Source of the DNA: Asterionellopsis glacialis | Taxonomy: Eukaryota; Bacillariophyta; Plagiogrammaphyceae; Rhaphoneidales; Asterionellopsidaceae | Direction of reading: 5' to 3' | Assembly: GCA_014885115.2 (NCBI GenBank) | Contig: WKLE02000450.1 | Span: 4,619 to 41,608, forward strand | DNA length: 36,990 nucleotides | Shown: positions 27,159-36,990 of the stretch, piece by piece | Layout of the letters: each line of letters begins with the position of its first letter | Position numbering within the stretch: position 1 is the stretch's first letter | Notes under the pieces: generated by a model | The model's database searches: none | The model's input: only the letters and a program-made list of their open reading frames with translations | What the model was told of the DNA's origin: nothing | Made by a program: the position numbers and the translations under genes

Positions 27159-30100
27159 TTATGGTTTGTGGAATACCTTTACAGTTCCAGCGTAAAGTCC
27201 ATCGAGGTTAAAGGAAACGTCTCCGAGGTAATTATTGTTTGGTGCCCCAAAAGCAACAGTTTTTCCATCGTTTGTTAAAGCAACTGTCTGTCCAAAATAG
27301 TCATTGTTTAGTTCACCATCAAAAACTTGACTATAGGCGACCCACTGATCTTGTACTGAATCGTAACGAAACACTTGTCCATAACCTGGCCGTTGTAAAT
27401 CTTCAGGGGTATCAGAATCAGAGAATCCAGGAGCACCAACGGCAACGGTGGTTCCATCTCCCGACAATGATACCGAATGACCAAAGTAATCCCCAGGTGA
27501 AGTCCCCTGGATCGTCTGACCAATTTGTATCCATGTATCTATCAATGGGTTGTATTGGTGTATTCGCACCCCTCCTAGTTTATCTCCAATAGGTGGTTCT
27601 CCGTCAAAATGGCTCGCACCACTTGCAACTGTCATGCCATCACTCGAGAGAGAAGTCGATGTACCGAACCTATCACCGAAAAACTCTCCACCATTAATAG
27701 ACTCTCCCAGCTGCACCCAAAGACTTGTATTGGTATCATACTGGAATACTCGGACATGGCCAGAATCGATTGCATTCCCATCGTGCCTGTTGGCCCCTAC
27801 GGCAACAACGGATCCGTCGTCTGATATTGAGACAGCTCGACCTGCTCCATCACCTATTGCTTCTCCATCAATCTGTTGCCCAATTTGAATCCAAATGTTC
27901 TCCTCTACATTAAAGTCGTAGATCTGAACATATCCTGAATCAGTCAAATTGGTAGCATTTCCATCGCCCTGAAGAACGGAGAAGACGAGTCTGGTCCCAT
28001 TTTCATTTATTGCAACGGAGACACCTGCCTGGTCTTCTTCTTCTTGACCATAAAAAGTTTGACCAATCTGATTCCACTCGTTAATGTCTGTCTGGTACCG
28101 GAAAACACGTGTACTTCCAGATTGATCTCCATTCTCGTCGTCAAACAATGCTCCAACTGCAACGGTACTTGCATCCTTAGACAAAGATACACTATGCCCC
28201 AAAAAGGTAGCGCCGGCGTTGTCATCGACGTTTGGTCCAATTTGTTCCCATGTGTCAGTGATTGTATTATAGTTCATAACAGCGACAAAGCCATCGGCAA
28301 ATAGACCAGGACTTCCGATTGCAATAGTATTTCCATCTCCCGATATACTAACAGAAGTGCCAGACAACTCGGCGAACTCTCCATCCACGTCAGTTCCGAG
28401 CTGATCCCATGGAACACTTGTTGGGGCGGGAGTTGTTGAAGGCATCGCGCTCACAGTGGGGCTACCAGTAGGAGCTCGACTTGGTGAGGCAGTTGGGGCG
28501 CAGTCCCCTAATCGCCAACTTTCGCTGCTGTCAAAGTCTCCTCCTGTACCAATCATTTCCCTGTTAAAATAGATAACATAGCTTCCTTGTCCATTCCCGC
28601 AGCAGATGCCATCGCCAAATGAATCGTTAATAGTGAAAATAGCACAAATGCCATCGGGAATACACCATTCTTCGACAGTCCTTGTTGTTGCTTCCAGATA
28701 AGGACCACCAGTAGCGAGGGTGTCTCCAGAGGAACTGTCAACTAGAAAAGTGGTGGTCTCTTTATTAAAATCATCTGTCGTCAGATCAAGGCGGACGTTA
28801 GAAAACCCAGGGTCGCATTCCAAAATGTAGTCAAACGTAGGTGACTCAGACAGTGTGATTGACGGAGCTGAGCTAAGCGAAGGGCTGACGGATGGGTAAT
28901 CGGTAGGGGGGGAAGATGGCATTGGGCTAACTGAAGGGCTCGGAGTAGGGCATTTCTTGCTACAACATTCACAAAAGACCTCTCCGCAGTCAAATTCCAG
29001 AGTTCCTAGCCTTTCATCTTCTAACAAACAAATTTCTTTAGGCATTAGCCCAGAGAGATTTGTGTTTTCAATGCTAATGGTAATAAGGTTACTCAGCTTT
29101 CCTAGTTCACTTGGAATTTTGCCGGTGAGCAAGTTATCTCCTAGATCTAAGCCGAACACATTATTACCCAAAGCGCCCAGTTCAGTTGGTATGGTACCAG
29201 TGAGCTCATTATAAGCTAAAGTAAAAAGATCGATTTGAGATAACAATCCCAGTTCAGACGGTATGGTGCCTGAGAATCCATTCACGCCCAAAGGGAAAAT
29301 TCCGGATATCTCAATTAGTTGCCCCATTTCAGTAGGTATGGTACCGCCGTTATTGAAAGCTCCACCAAAATTTATTGTAGTGAGACTTGTCATTAGCCCA
29401 ACTTCACTTGGAATTGTTCCAGCGAGAAAGAGAGTCTGTATACTGAACTCCTCTACAAGCGTTAGTTGTCCAATCTCACTGGGCAATTGCCCTGACAAAT
29501 AAATATTGAGTCCAAAATTTAAGTAGCTCATGTCAACAAGCATTCCCACTTCGGATGGTATTGCCCTGCACATTTTTTGGAGGAAAAAAAAAAAGATGAG
29601 ACAATGGTCACAAAAGCGGCTTTGTAGAGGAAAAAAAAAGATGCACAACGTACCCAACAAAGCTGTTAAACTGAAGCTCGAGATATTGAACATTTGTCAG
29701 TAATCCGATTTCGGTAGGGAGTGTTCCGTCTAGATTGTTCGTACCGAGGTCTAATATTTCAATATCAGTCATCATTTTGATATCGGGTGGAATTGAACTG
29801 AAAGTCACACCATGAAAATACATGTGAGAAACAAAATGTTATCAAAAAGAGCAAGAGTTCAACGTGTGCTTTCATTCAAGACTTACCCAGTTAATGCCAT
29901 GTCGTGTAGATGGAGTCTTTGAAGCGTAGAAAGTGACAGTAATGTGCGTGGGATGCTGCCGTCGATCAAATTTTCTCTGAGATCAAGAGTAAGTAAATCT
30001 GTCAAAGTATCCATGTCACCTGGAATCGTCCTGAAATAATGAAAACATCTGTCAGGAATTCACATTCAAAATGTTCAAAATTCCTACCCTTCACAAATTT

Positions 30101-32752
30101 TAGATGGTCACTTACCCTGTCAAATCATTGTAAGAGAGATCGATCTCGCGCAGATTGCTCATTCGCCAAAGATCGGGAATGCTTCCACTCAAACCACAAT
30201 CACTCATCACAAGCATCTCGAGATTACTCATTAAGCTAAAGTCTGACGGAATGGTACCGGTGAGAGAAACACTTTTAGCGATATTCAGTCTCTCGAGATC
30301 GCTCATCAATCCAAAAGTACTTGGAAGACTACCAGTGAATTTACTGCCAAGATTCATCTCAACGAGATTGTTCAAGTCTCCTATTTCACTTGGAATCGTG
30401 CCGTTAAGGTCGTTGCCCAAAATACTAAAGGTGATCAGATTTTCGCCCATCATGCCAATTTCGCTTGGTAAGGATCCAATGAGGTCGTTGTTATCCAAGT
30501 ATAAGCTTTCTAGTTTGGTTGCTTGAGCAAACTCTATGGGTATTGTGCCCGACAATGCGTTGGAGCTGAGATCCAGGAACTCTAGACGAGGTAGTGAAAA
30601 CAACTCTGTCGTGACATTACCATCAAAGAGGTTAGTCGACATATCAAGCGATGTAAGCGTCGAAAGTACACCTAGTTCCGACGGTATAGTACCTGTGAGA
30701 ATATTAGATTCGAGATTTATCGTTCTAATTCGTCTCAACATGCCAATCTCTGATGGAATCGACCCATCAATGTTGTTCTCTCCAACATCTAGCAGATCAA
30801 GCTTTCTCATCAATCCTACTTCACTGGGCAGTGTCTCAAGTCTATTTTCCATCAAGTTCAATGACCTTAATTCCACAAGTTTGCCGATTGAAGGAGGAAT
30901 TTCTCCCGAAAGATTGTTTTCATCCAGTGCAAGGTTTACTAAACGCGGAATATTAGTCAAGGTGTCTGGGATGGATCCCTCCAAATTGTTGGACGACAGA
31001 GATAGATGAGAAAGTCTCTGTAATTTGCCAAGAGATGTTGGGATAGTCCCCACAATATTATTTTGCTGAAGCATCATGCTTGTCAAACCTCTCAACGAGC
31101 CCAACTCACTGGGTATATCTATACGAGTGTTCCCAAATAAAGCAGATCGAATAAGTCAGAAATGAATACGCGGCCAAATTGTGTCCACAATAGGTAAAGA
31201 AGAGCATTTGAAGTTAAAACTTCATGTGTTGCAAGACGAACCGCAAGTGATACTCACCTCCGGTAAGGATATTTTCGGAAAAGTCCAAACGATTTAGACC
31301 ATTTATCGCTGAGACTTCTAGGGGCACCTTTCCTCGGAGCCTATTTCTTGGTAAGCTAATCCCGTCAACAAAGGGTTCGCCGTCGTTGCCACAGCTCACG
31401 CCGTACCAAGAACACACACTTTTCCTCCCAAGCCAATTGCTAGATTCAAACCATTGTTCACCACCAGCACTGTAGTACAGGGTAGTAAGAGCAAATGTTT
31501 CCAATAGATCAAATGCTGAAAAGTCTGCGTAAAATGTGGCATTACTCTCGAGCCATTCAAGAGCTTGAAATTGCGGTGATGATTCATCCAATAATGCACG
31601 AATCGAAGCTGGTGACAAATCTTCCAGCAACCCCTGAATGCTTGTGGTAGGGGCTGAAGATGGAGATGCTGATGGTATCGTAGTAGGTACTTCCGTTGGA
31701 GAGGCAGTGGGGAACAGAGTTGCTTCCTTGGGTTCTTTGGGCAACACAATGCCAAGTACAATTGCATTGATTACCACAACAAGTAAAATCAAGCAACAAA
31801 TGATACGTCTTCTCCTTCTAATCCGATCAACGGATACTGCTTCGGCTTGAAAGATTTCTGGATCTTCAACAATAGAAGCCTTGATAAGGACTTCTTCATC
31901 TTGTTCGTCGTTGCCAGATTCAGGTGATGCGTATTCTGGGTTTGTTTGGGACCCATCTTCAATGTCAACACTGCTGGGTGAAGCATCATCGATTCCAGGT
32001 ATCGAAAAGGCACCAACTCTTGCGGCGGGTTTTTCTTCTTCTTTGGATTCTTCGTCGTCGTGAATTCGGATGAACTCAAGTTGGTGGTTGTCCGTTTGTG
32101 CCGACGCACCAAATACAATATCTTCTTCTTGAAAGTTAGACTCCTCAAAAATTTGAGGTTTCTGGGAGGATAGCAAAGCCTCTTTCCCTGAAGCTTTCTT
32201 CTTGGTAAGATTATCATCCTCGCTACCATGAACTACCGCTACAGCACCAGGTTTAGTTGCTACAGAATCTGAAGCGACCTTGGCCTTGATTTTGGCATCT
32301 AGATCAGTAGATGATTCAGCTGCAACAGGGATAGCACCTACTTTCATGCTAGCAGGATCCTGAGCATACGATGAAATAGCAGCTGGGCCTCTGGCTGCAT
32401 CTTTAAGTTTTGAATCTGCTTTAGACGTGGATGACGAAGGAGACGAAGATGTTGCAACCTTCTTATTGTTCGTATCCTCATCATTATCATCATGTAATAA
32501 CTCGGGTACGTCATGTGGCGAAACGCCTACAGCATGTTCATAAGTGCCAGTCGGGCGTTTGACAGCTTTCGTCGTAGCCTGTGCAATACCAGTAGCAGAC
32601 GAACCAAGAGACGCAGAAGAAGAAGAAGACAAAGAAGCTCGAGAGGGCGGTTTGAGAGGAGCCATACCCGGGTCAATTAAATCCTCTTGTTGTCTTCTAG
32701 AAGGATTACGAGAAGCTGACAACGACGTCGATTTTTCAGCGGTTTTCTTCAT
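27159..32752 (-). CDS. Giant single-pass LRR and seven-bladed propeller protein, five exons
   Basis: Spliced model, minus strand: exon 1 31258-32752, exon 2 30116-31118, exon 3 29887-30030, exon 4 29654-29797, exon 5 27159-29565. Introns of 139, 85, 89 and 88 bases are GT-AG, and the phases join to 5193 bases (1730 residues). The N-terminal 310 residues are disordered and charged, with no signal peptide. RIRRRRR precedes one membrane helix (about 317-338), giving a type II topology with the C-terminus outside. Then come a Pro/Ser/Thr linker, an LRRNT-like cap (NWLGRKSVCSWYGVSC, about 439-454) and about 25 plant-type LRRs (LxGxIPxxLGxLxxL) to about 1120. A Cys cap, a Pro/Ser linker, a Cys-containing domain (GICAIFTINDSFGDGICCGN) and a second linker follow. 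The final 418 residues are seven repeats starting W-x-QIG and containing G-x-SVSLSxDGxTVAVGA, a probable beta-propeller. It looks like a surface receptor or adhesin; there is no kinase. Confidence 0.87.
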
Positions 32753-33561
32753 GGTGGACTTGAGATGAATGAAGGGTTGTTAGAAAACAATGATCTGGAC
32801 GAGAACTGAAAACACTTGATCAAGTATGAAACGTTCTTTCGATGTCGGATTTGAAAATACTGTGCACTAAACAGCAAAGATACTCTAAGCAGTGCGGAGG
32901 TTGTGGACTAAAGAGAAATGAGCTTCAATGCTAAGGTTCGCGAGCGGTGGATACTCTGCAGGATACTGTGTCAACGGGGGAAACAGTGAGCAAAAGACGA
33001 CTGTCCGTGTTGGCGACAAAAAATTAGCTACACAAGTATAATTGATTAACGCATACTTAACGTCCAATATTTACATATATTATATTTTCATTTTATTAAT
33101 ACGCGCTATGGCCCGTTCTGTCAAGAAATAAAACTGCTCATATTATTTTTATATTTAATAATCTACTGTGTATATTCTAGAAGTGAGGTTATCGCTACGC
33201 TAGTCTTCGGTCTGGCCATCCTCCCTCAAGTATTGCTCTTCCTCTTGTGCTCTTTTCGATGTCACGCTTCTGTCGTGCGTCCAACTCCCGGGCTTGCGAC
33301 AGACCAGAAACACTTCCGTACCCGTACCTGGTACTGAAGGTAGGAAATAAAGGCTTACCTATTAATACCTGGTACTGGCTTACAGCTACCTGTAGGACCT
33401 ATGTACCGGCAGTACCTATAGTCTATTTTAATTATTATTTCATATTCTCTATGAAATACACAGCAAATGAGCAACGGCGCTGAGAGGTGAAATACCAAAA
33501 TAGTTGAAAGTGGACTACCTGTAGTCAAATGCTCATGATGTTACTTTGATGGCATGTACCC
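32753..33561. promoter_or_regulatory. Divergent 5' region between LRR and FSH1 genes
   Basis: About 810 bases with no gene. CCAGGTAC-type motifs cluster at 33315-33420 (GTACCTGGTAC twice, a GTACCGGCAGTACC stretch and ACCTGTAGGACC), 140 to 250 bases upstream of the FSH1 start. The rest is AT-rich, with no domain-bearing frame. Confidence 0.45.
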
Positions 33562-34347
33562 ATGAACTCATTGAATTTTAATATTACATTGATGCTGCCT
33601 GCGATACTGGCATTTTCTTCGTTTCCAAGATCACTGGCATTCTGTTCTGTCCGTTATTTTAGTGTCGCTACTACTTCTTTCTCGTTACCGGTCATGTTGT
33701 CAAGTTCACCTTCTGACGAAGACAATGAAATAAAATCCTTGAAAGTTTTGGCCTTGCATGGGAGTGAGGGAAATGGACCAAATTTTGCAGAAGTATTGCA
33801 ACCTTTAAGTGACTGGCTATTCTTTGAAAATGGAATACAGGTACAAATAACTTCACCAACTGCTCCATTCACGAAAGGGAATGGATATGCTTGGTGGACG
33901 ATGTCGCCGGGGACACGATCATTCAATGCCGATGAATATATTGGTTTTGATACTAGTTCTGAAATGGTCCAAAAAATAATGGACGATGAAAAACCCGATT
34001 TAGTTCTGGCACATTCACAGGGGGCGATCTTGATTTCAGCTCTGTTGGGTTTGAACCTTATCAAGTCTCATCCACCTCGTGGGTACATTCTAAATGGAGC
34101 TGCATGGCCTAACCCATTCAGTAAGGAAATGTCATCGCTGAAGGTAAGTAGTGGCAGCGTACCAAGGGTGTTGTTTGTTACCGGTAAGGCTGATAGGATT
34201 AATCCACCAACTTCAGCTGATCAGGTCATGGCAGCCTTGAACGATGCCGGCTGTCAAATATCTACATGTGAACATCCAGGAGGGCATTCTGTACCGATCA
34301 CGAATGAAGACGCCAAAAGGTCAATATGCGAGTGGATTGTGCATTGA
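33562..34347 (+). CDS. FSH1-family serine hydrolase, possibly plastid-targeted
   Basis: The 261-residue protein is an alpha/beta hydrolase of the FSH1 (family of serine hydrolases) type. LKVLALHGSEGNGPNF (60-75) gives the first strand and oxyanion loop. The nucleophile is Ser152 in LVLAHSQGAIL; FSH1 proteins usually have GHSQG or GFSQG, so Ala150 is a small deviation. The acid is Asp211 in VTGKADRINPP, and the base His242 in HPGGHSVP. GYAWWTMSP lies where FSH1 proteins have their W-W substrate-side motif. The N-terminus has a hydrophobic stretch (ITLMLPAILAFSS), then RSLAF-CSVRYFSVATTSF, which fits a signal peptide plus Phe-type plastid motif, though less cleanly than the GNAT or DUF4336 genes. 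The substrate is unknown; known relatives act on acyl esters. Confidence 0.85.
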   Translation: MNSLNFNITLMLPAILAFSSFPRSLAFCSVRYFSVATTSFSLPVMLSSSPSDEDNEIKSLKVLALHGSEGNGPNFAEVLQPLSDWLFFENGIQVQITSPTAPFTKGNGYAWWTMSPGTRSFNADEYIGFDTSSEMVQKIMDDEKPDLVLAHSQGAILISALLGLNLIKSHPPRGYILNGAAWPNPFSKEMSSLKVSSGSVPRVLFVTGKADRINPPTSADQVMAALNDAGCQISTCEHPGGHSVPITNEDAKRSICEWIVH

Positions 34348-34720
34348 TCTTGTCGGCAGAGATATGATACTCTAGGAATACCCTTCGTATGCAAGTTTAC
34401 AGATTGATGCTCTGAAAGGTTCGATTTTGATAGCGCAGTGTTCACCTCATTTCACACTAGACTAGGTTTCTAATTTTTATATATAAACGGCTGTTATTAT
34501 TGATATATATACATATATATGTACTAGACTAGAACCTAGGTATATAATTTTGTGTCCTAGATTTTGATGTAGTTGGCCATTTGCTCGGATATTTTCTAAT
34601 GGATCTTTGGTTTTTAACTTTTCATATAGATGGCCACACATTACTATTTAAACTATTGGGGATAAGAAGAGTTGCATAAGATGACAATATTTTCCTTCTA
34701 ACTACTCTATCAGAGCGAAA
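34348..34720. other. Convergent 3' spacer, AT-rich
   Basis: 373 bases between the convergent FSH1 and kinase genes. It includes a TATATATACATATATATG tract near 34503-34520 and two nearby CTAGACTAG/TAGACTAGAACC-type phrases (34457-34467 and 34523-34537). No gene is seen. Confidence 0.5.
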
Positions 34721-36085
34721 CTATCTGTGCTCACTAGTGTCTAATGGGTTGTTTTCTGCTAGAGCTAGGCAATCATCTAAAATATGAGCTAAAGTTTTTC
34801 GCTGTCGTGGAGTGAAAGTGGAAAGAATCGACTTTAGAGTTTCAACTCCGTTGGATCCGTGCTCGTTATCAAAAGGCAAGGACGGAAATAATCCATCCAT
34901 TTGGTTCCTGAGGGAATCAAAGCTGCGGATGTCTTCGGTATTATTTTCTGTTTTCTTCGGTGTCTGTGCTTGCACCTTTGTGCTTGGATTGGCAGCTTCT
35001 GAAATGTGTTTCTTGAGGGCACGGTAGATCTCTTTCATTGGAGGTCTTAATGCTTGTTCAAATACCCAGCTCCATCTCATTATGTTCCCAGGTTTGGCTG
35101 GCCACTTCGGGTGAAGAAAAGGTCTCGTGTTACCGATCACCACAGCATCCAAGTGTTCCTCTATTGACATATCCATGAAGGGTTCATTTAAGGAACACAT
35201 TTGCCACAAGACTATACCGAAAGAATACACATCAGCGCTTAATCCGTAGGATTTCCCGAGTACAACTTCGGGGGCCATGTATCTTCTAGAGCCAGTTTGA
35301 CCAGTCATTTCGTAGGCATCTTCTCCATTGTGGTCACTAGGGTTGAGTTCCTTGGCAAGACCGAAGTCAAACAGTTTCAAGGTTCCTTCCGCATCAAAGC
35401 CAATATTGTCAGGCTTTAAATCGCGGAAAACAATATTATAGCCATGAATGTGTTTCAGTGCACTTGCTAGGTCCAACGCAACTGTGAGCCTTTCAGTAAG
35501 AGGGGTGGCCTTTTCACCCCATATTTGAATTTGCTTAGTGAGTGTGTGTTGCAAGCGATCCATGATAATGAAATAGTTTCCTTCAACAGCTTCTGCAAAT
35601 CCTGCTGCACCTGCAGCTGACACGCCGTGTAGTTGGATTATATTACGATGTGGCTCGAGACTTGCTAGAATCTTCGTTTCGGTCATTAAGTCAGCGGCAC
35701 CGTTGCAATAATCTTCCTTGTTTTTCATTGTTCTAAGGTGGAGTAATTTGACAGCATACCGGTCATTACTGGCTCCTCGTGCTAAGGACGTCCTTCTCTC
35801 TTGATGCTTCTGAGTAAAAAAATGAGGGTTGCTAGAGATATCAATCTTGTGTACTTCATAGACTTGGTTGAAGCCTCCCTCCCCAAGCAAGTTACCAAGG
35901 ACAACTTCTTCACGAGCAAATTTTGGGATTGCCTCTTCTCTGGCGGGGTTGAGAAATTGAGAGTAATCTTCAATGTATCTTACCATTCTGGATGCAGCTT
36001 TGTAAGCTTCATAGCAAACCTGAGGATTCGGTCTAAAGGAATCATCATCGCAGACTGTGGAGGATTCTTCATGTGGTGCCATCAT
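34721..36085 (-). CDS. Ser/Thr protein kinase (paralogue of the kinase at 14384-15760)
   Basis: A 454-residue kinase starting MMAP at an ATG. Motifs: Gly loop LGEGGFNQV (67-75), Lys113 in YAVKLL, alphaC Glu in TETKIL, catalytic loop FRDLKPDN (220-227), DFG 240-242, GSRRYMAPE (265-273). It shares with the other kinase the N-terminal block (RPNPQVCYEAYKAA), the KEDYCNGAADLMTETKILA segment, the SAAGAAGFAE loop, and the Phe in place of His in HRD. The C-terminal tails have diverged but both end in a Leu/Ala helix, here KTLAHILDDCLALAENN. The two genes are 19 kb apart in opposite orientation, so this is a dispersed duplication rather than a tandem pair. It is probably soluble. The substrate and pathway are unknown. 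No intron is apparent. Confidence 0.9.
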   Translation of the reverse strand: MMAPHEESSTVCDDDSFRPNPQVCYEAYKAASRMVRYIEDYSQFLNPAREEAIPKFAREEVVLGNLLGEGGFNQVYEVHKIDISSNPHFFTQKHQERRTSLARGASNDRYAVKLLHLRTMKNKEDYCNGAADLMTETKILASLEPHRNIIQLHGVSAAGAAGFAEAVEGNYFIIMDRLQHTLTKQIQIWGEKATPLTERLTVALDLASALKHIHGYNIVFRDLKPDNIGFDAEGTLKLFDFGLAKELNPSDHNGEDAYEMTGQTGSRRYMAPEVVLGKSYGLSADVYSFGIVLWQMCSLNEPFMDMSIEEHLDAVVIGNTRPFLHPKWPAKPGNIMRWSWVFEQALRPPMKEIYRALKKHISEAANPSTKVQAQTPKKTENNTEDIRSFDSLRNQMDGLFPSLPFDNEHGSNGVETLKSILSTFTPRQRKTLAHILDDCLALAENNPLDTSEHR

Positions 36086-36990
36086 TAAGATTTATCAGGA
36101 AGACCAACGATAGCTGATGACCTTCAATTCCTGGAACCTCCTGAACAGTGTGTATATCTTTGTGTTGTTTATTTTATGTGTCCTTCCTTTTCGAGACTAG
36201 CTTCACTTTTTCAAGATATTTCACAAAATTCTTCTTCCCGATTCAACTTATCAGAAATTTTAAAGTTGAAGTTACGTACGACATTCAACAACAACAACAA
36301 CAAATTCCACGTCAGTGCCAACTTTAAAAAAGGACCACAACACCGCATTCAGATAGTAAAGTTCTACTCTATAACAACAACAACAACTATACCTTACCAG
36401 GTATTGTACATAATGCCACCTGTTTTTCCCTTCAGAAATGATTTCACTGAGATAGAACATAAAGAACTCAGAAAACACAGTAAAGGTATTTTGCCACGTA
36501 GGACTACAGGTGTCCCGACTTAACCAATCCGACAGAATCGAGAATCGGTATTCCAACAAGAATCAATAATTATTCTCTACATTCAGGTAGAGTACTTTAC
36601 AAGGGCTATATTATATTCTACCAGGCAGAGTACTCTAGATTCTAGTAGAAGGAAGTACCAGGTGGTACTTCCTAATCACCAGTAGGTAAGGTACTGTATC
36701 AGCACATATCAGTGTATTGTACCTGTACAATCAGTTCACACTAGACCCAATTTCTGGTACATGTCCTACAGCAGACCCAGATGCTTCGCATATGATGTAT
36801 TAATAGACTCTCTAGAGCTCAGGCAGGTTCATGGAAAGTTACCTGTTAGAGACTCTCTCTAGCTAGCACTATTACGAGTATAACAAGGTCCTACAGGTAC
36901 ATTGTAACAGGAGGATCCGGGAATTTCGAGAAAACGGGTGACAGACAGACTATTTAGTCAATAATCAGCCGTGACAGAACCCTTTCCACG
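36086..36990. other. 5' region of kinase gene with palindromes, to window end
   Basis: No convincing gene in the last 900 bases. CAACAACAACAA tracts lie at 36288-36302. Motifs of the CCAGGTA family occur at about 36397-36403 and again through 36580-36900, with the hairpin at 36650-36673 and TCTCTAGAG-type sequences near 36808-36815. A 115-codon frame at 36176-36523 (+) overlaps the repeats and lacks any domain. Confidence 0.5.
36650..36673. repeat. Inverted repeat, 10-base arms, 4-base loop
   Basis: AGGAAGTACC (36650-36659) and its exact reverse complement GGTACTTCCT (36664-36673) flank AGGT. The loop and adjacent bases recreate the CCAGGT core of the dispersed family. Confidence 0.88.

Noticed and set aside
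30155..31009. Long plus-strand frames (123 and 157 codons) antisense to the LRR exons.
   Set aside because: Antisense reflections of the repetitive LRR coding sequence, with no independent features.
27159..32752. Treating the LRR exons and the N-terminal transmembrane part as three or more separate genes.
   Set aside because: Consensus GT-AG sites with matching phases join all five exons into one frame, and each junction restores the LxGxIP repeat.
36176..36523. 115-codon plus-strand frame in the kinase 5' region.
   Set aside because: It contains CAA-repeat-derived Asn runs and crosses intergenic motifs; no domain or homologous feature is visible.

Overview
The window reads as nuclear DNA of a photosynthetic stramenopile, most likely a diatom. 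The species cannot be named from the sequence. Supporting evidence: short GT-AG introns in two genes; several proteins that open with an ER signal peptide followed directly by a Phe-containing 'ASAF'-like motif, the bipartite presequence of secondary red plastids; a giant LRR protein with Pro/Ser-rich linkers of the kind common in diatoms; and long Asn/Thr/Ser/Asp low-complexity insertions. Seven Ns at 12478-12484 mark an assembly gap. All CDS starts given here are ATG; some longer open frames begin at TTG or GTG and were trimmed.

Layout. 1-2189: AT-rich, no convincing gene, diverged repeats. 2190-2570 (+): short hypothetical with a DUF6824-like motif, possibly broken. 2952-4397 (-): 2OG-Fe(II) oxygenase-like protein. 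4845-5735 (+): proteasome alpha-type subunit with a signal peptide. 6148-7293 (-): SAM-carrier-like mitochondrial carrier family protein with a plastid-type presequence. 7294-8165: dense palindromes. 8166-10196 (-): RNase H1 N-terminal-like domain fused to six helicase-associated repeats. 11526-12188 (-): unknown acidic protein. 12189-14383: gene-poor, with the gap. 14384-15760 (+): Ser/Thr kinase. 15937-17406 (-): unknown protein with a zinc ribbon and a possible plastid signal. 18039-18881 (+): acylated RING-PDZ protein. 19117-20748 (-): DUF4336 protein with plastid plus Tat-like lumen signals. 21540-22289 (+): plastid-type GNAT acetyltransferase. 22366-24281 (-): UGPase, four exons, CAAX-like C-terminus. 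25011-27014 (+): alpha/beta hydrolase. 27159-32752 (-): five exons, about 1730-residue single-pass LRR and seven-bladed propeller protein. 33562-34347 (+): FSH1-type serine hydrolase. 34721-36085 (-): second kinase, a paralogue of the first.

How the genes relate. Strands mostly alternate, with tight convergent 3' ends (76 to 235 bases in several cases) and wider divergent 5' regions. There is no operon and no single pathway. Themes are plastid or periplastid targeting (five or six of sixteen genes), protein modification and turnover (proteasome-like subunit, RING-PDZ, two kinases, GNAT) and sugar-nucleotide supply (UGPase). The most striking non-coding signal is a family of perfect palindromes and inverted repeats built from CCAGGTAC, CTACCGGTAG and CTCTCTAGAGAG. 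It recurs in the intergenic regions from about 7.5 kb to the end, chiefly those that lie 5' of genes, and I did not find it in coding sequence.
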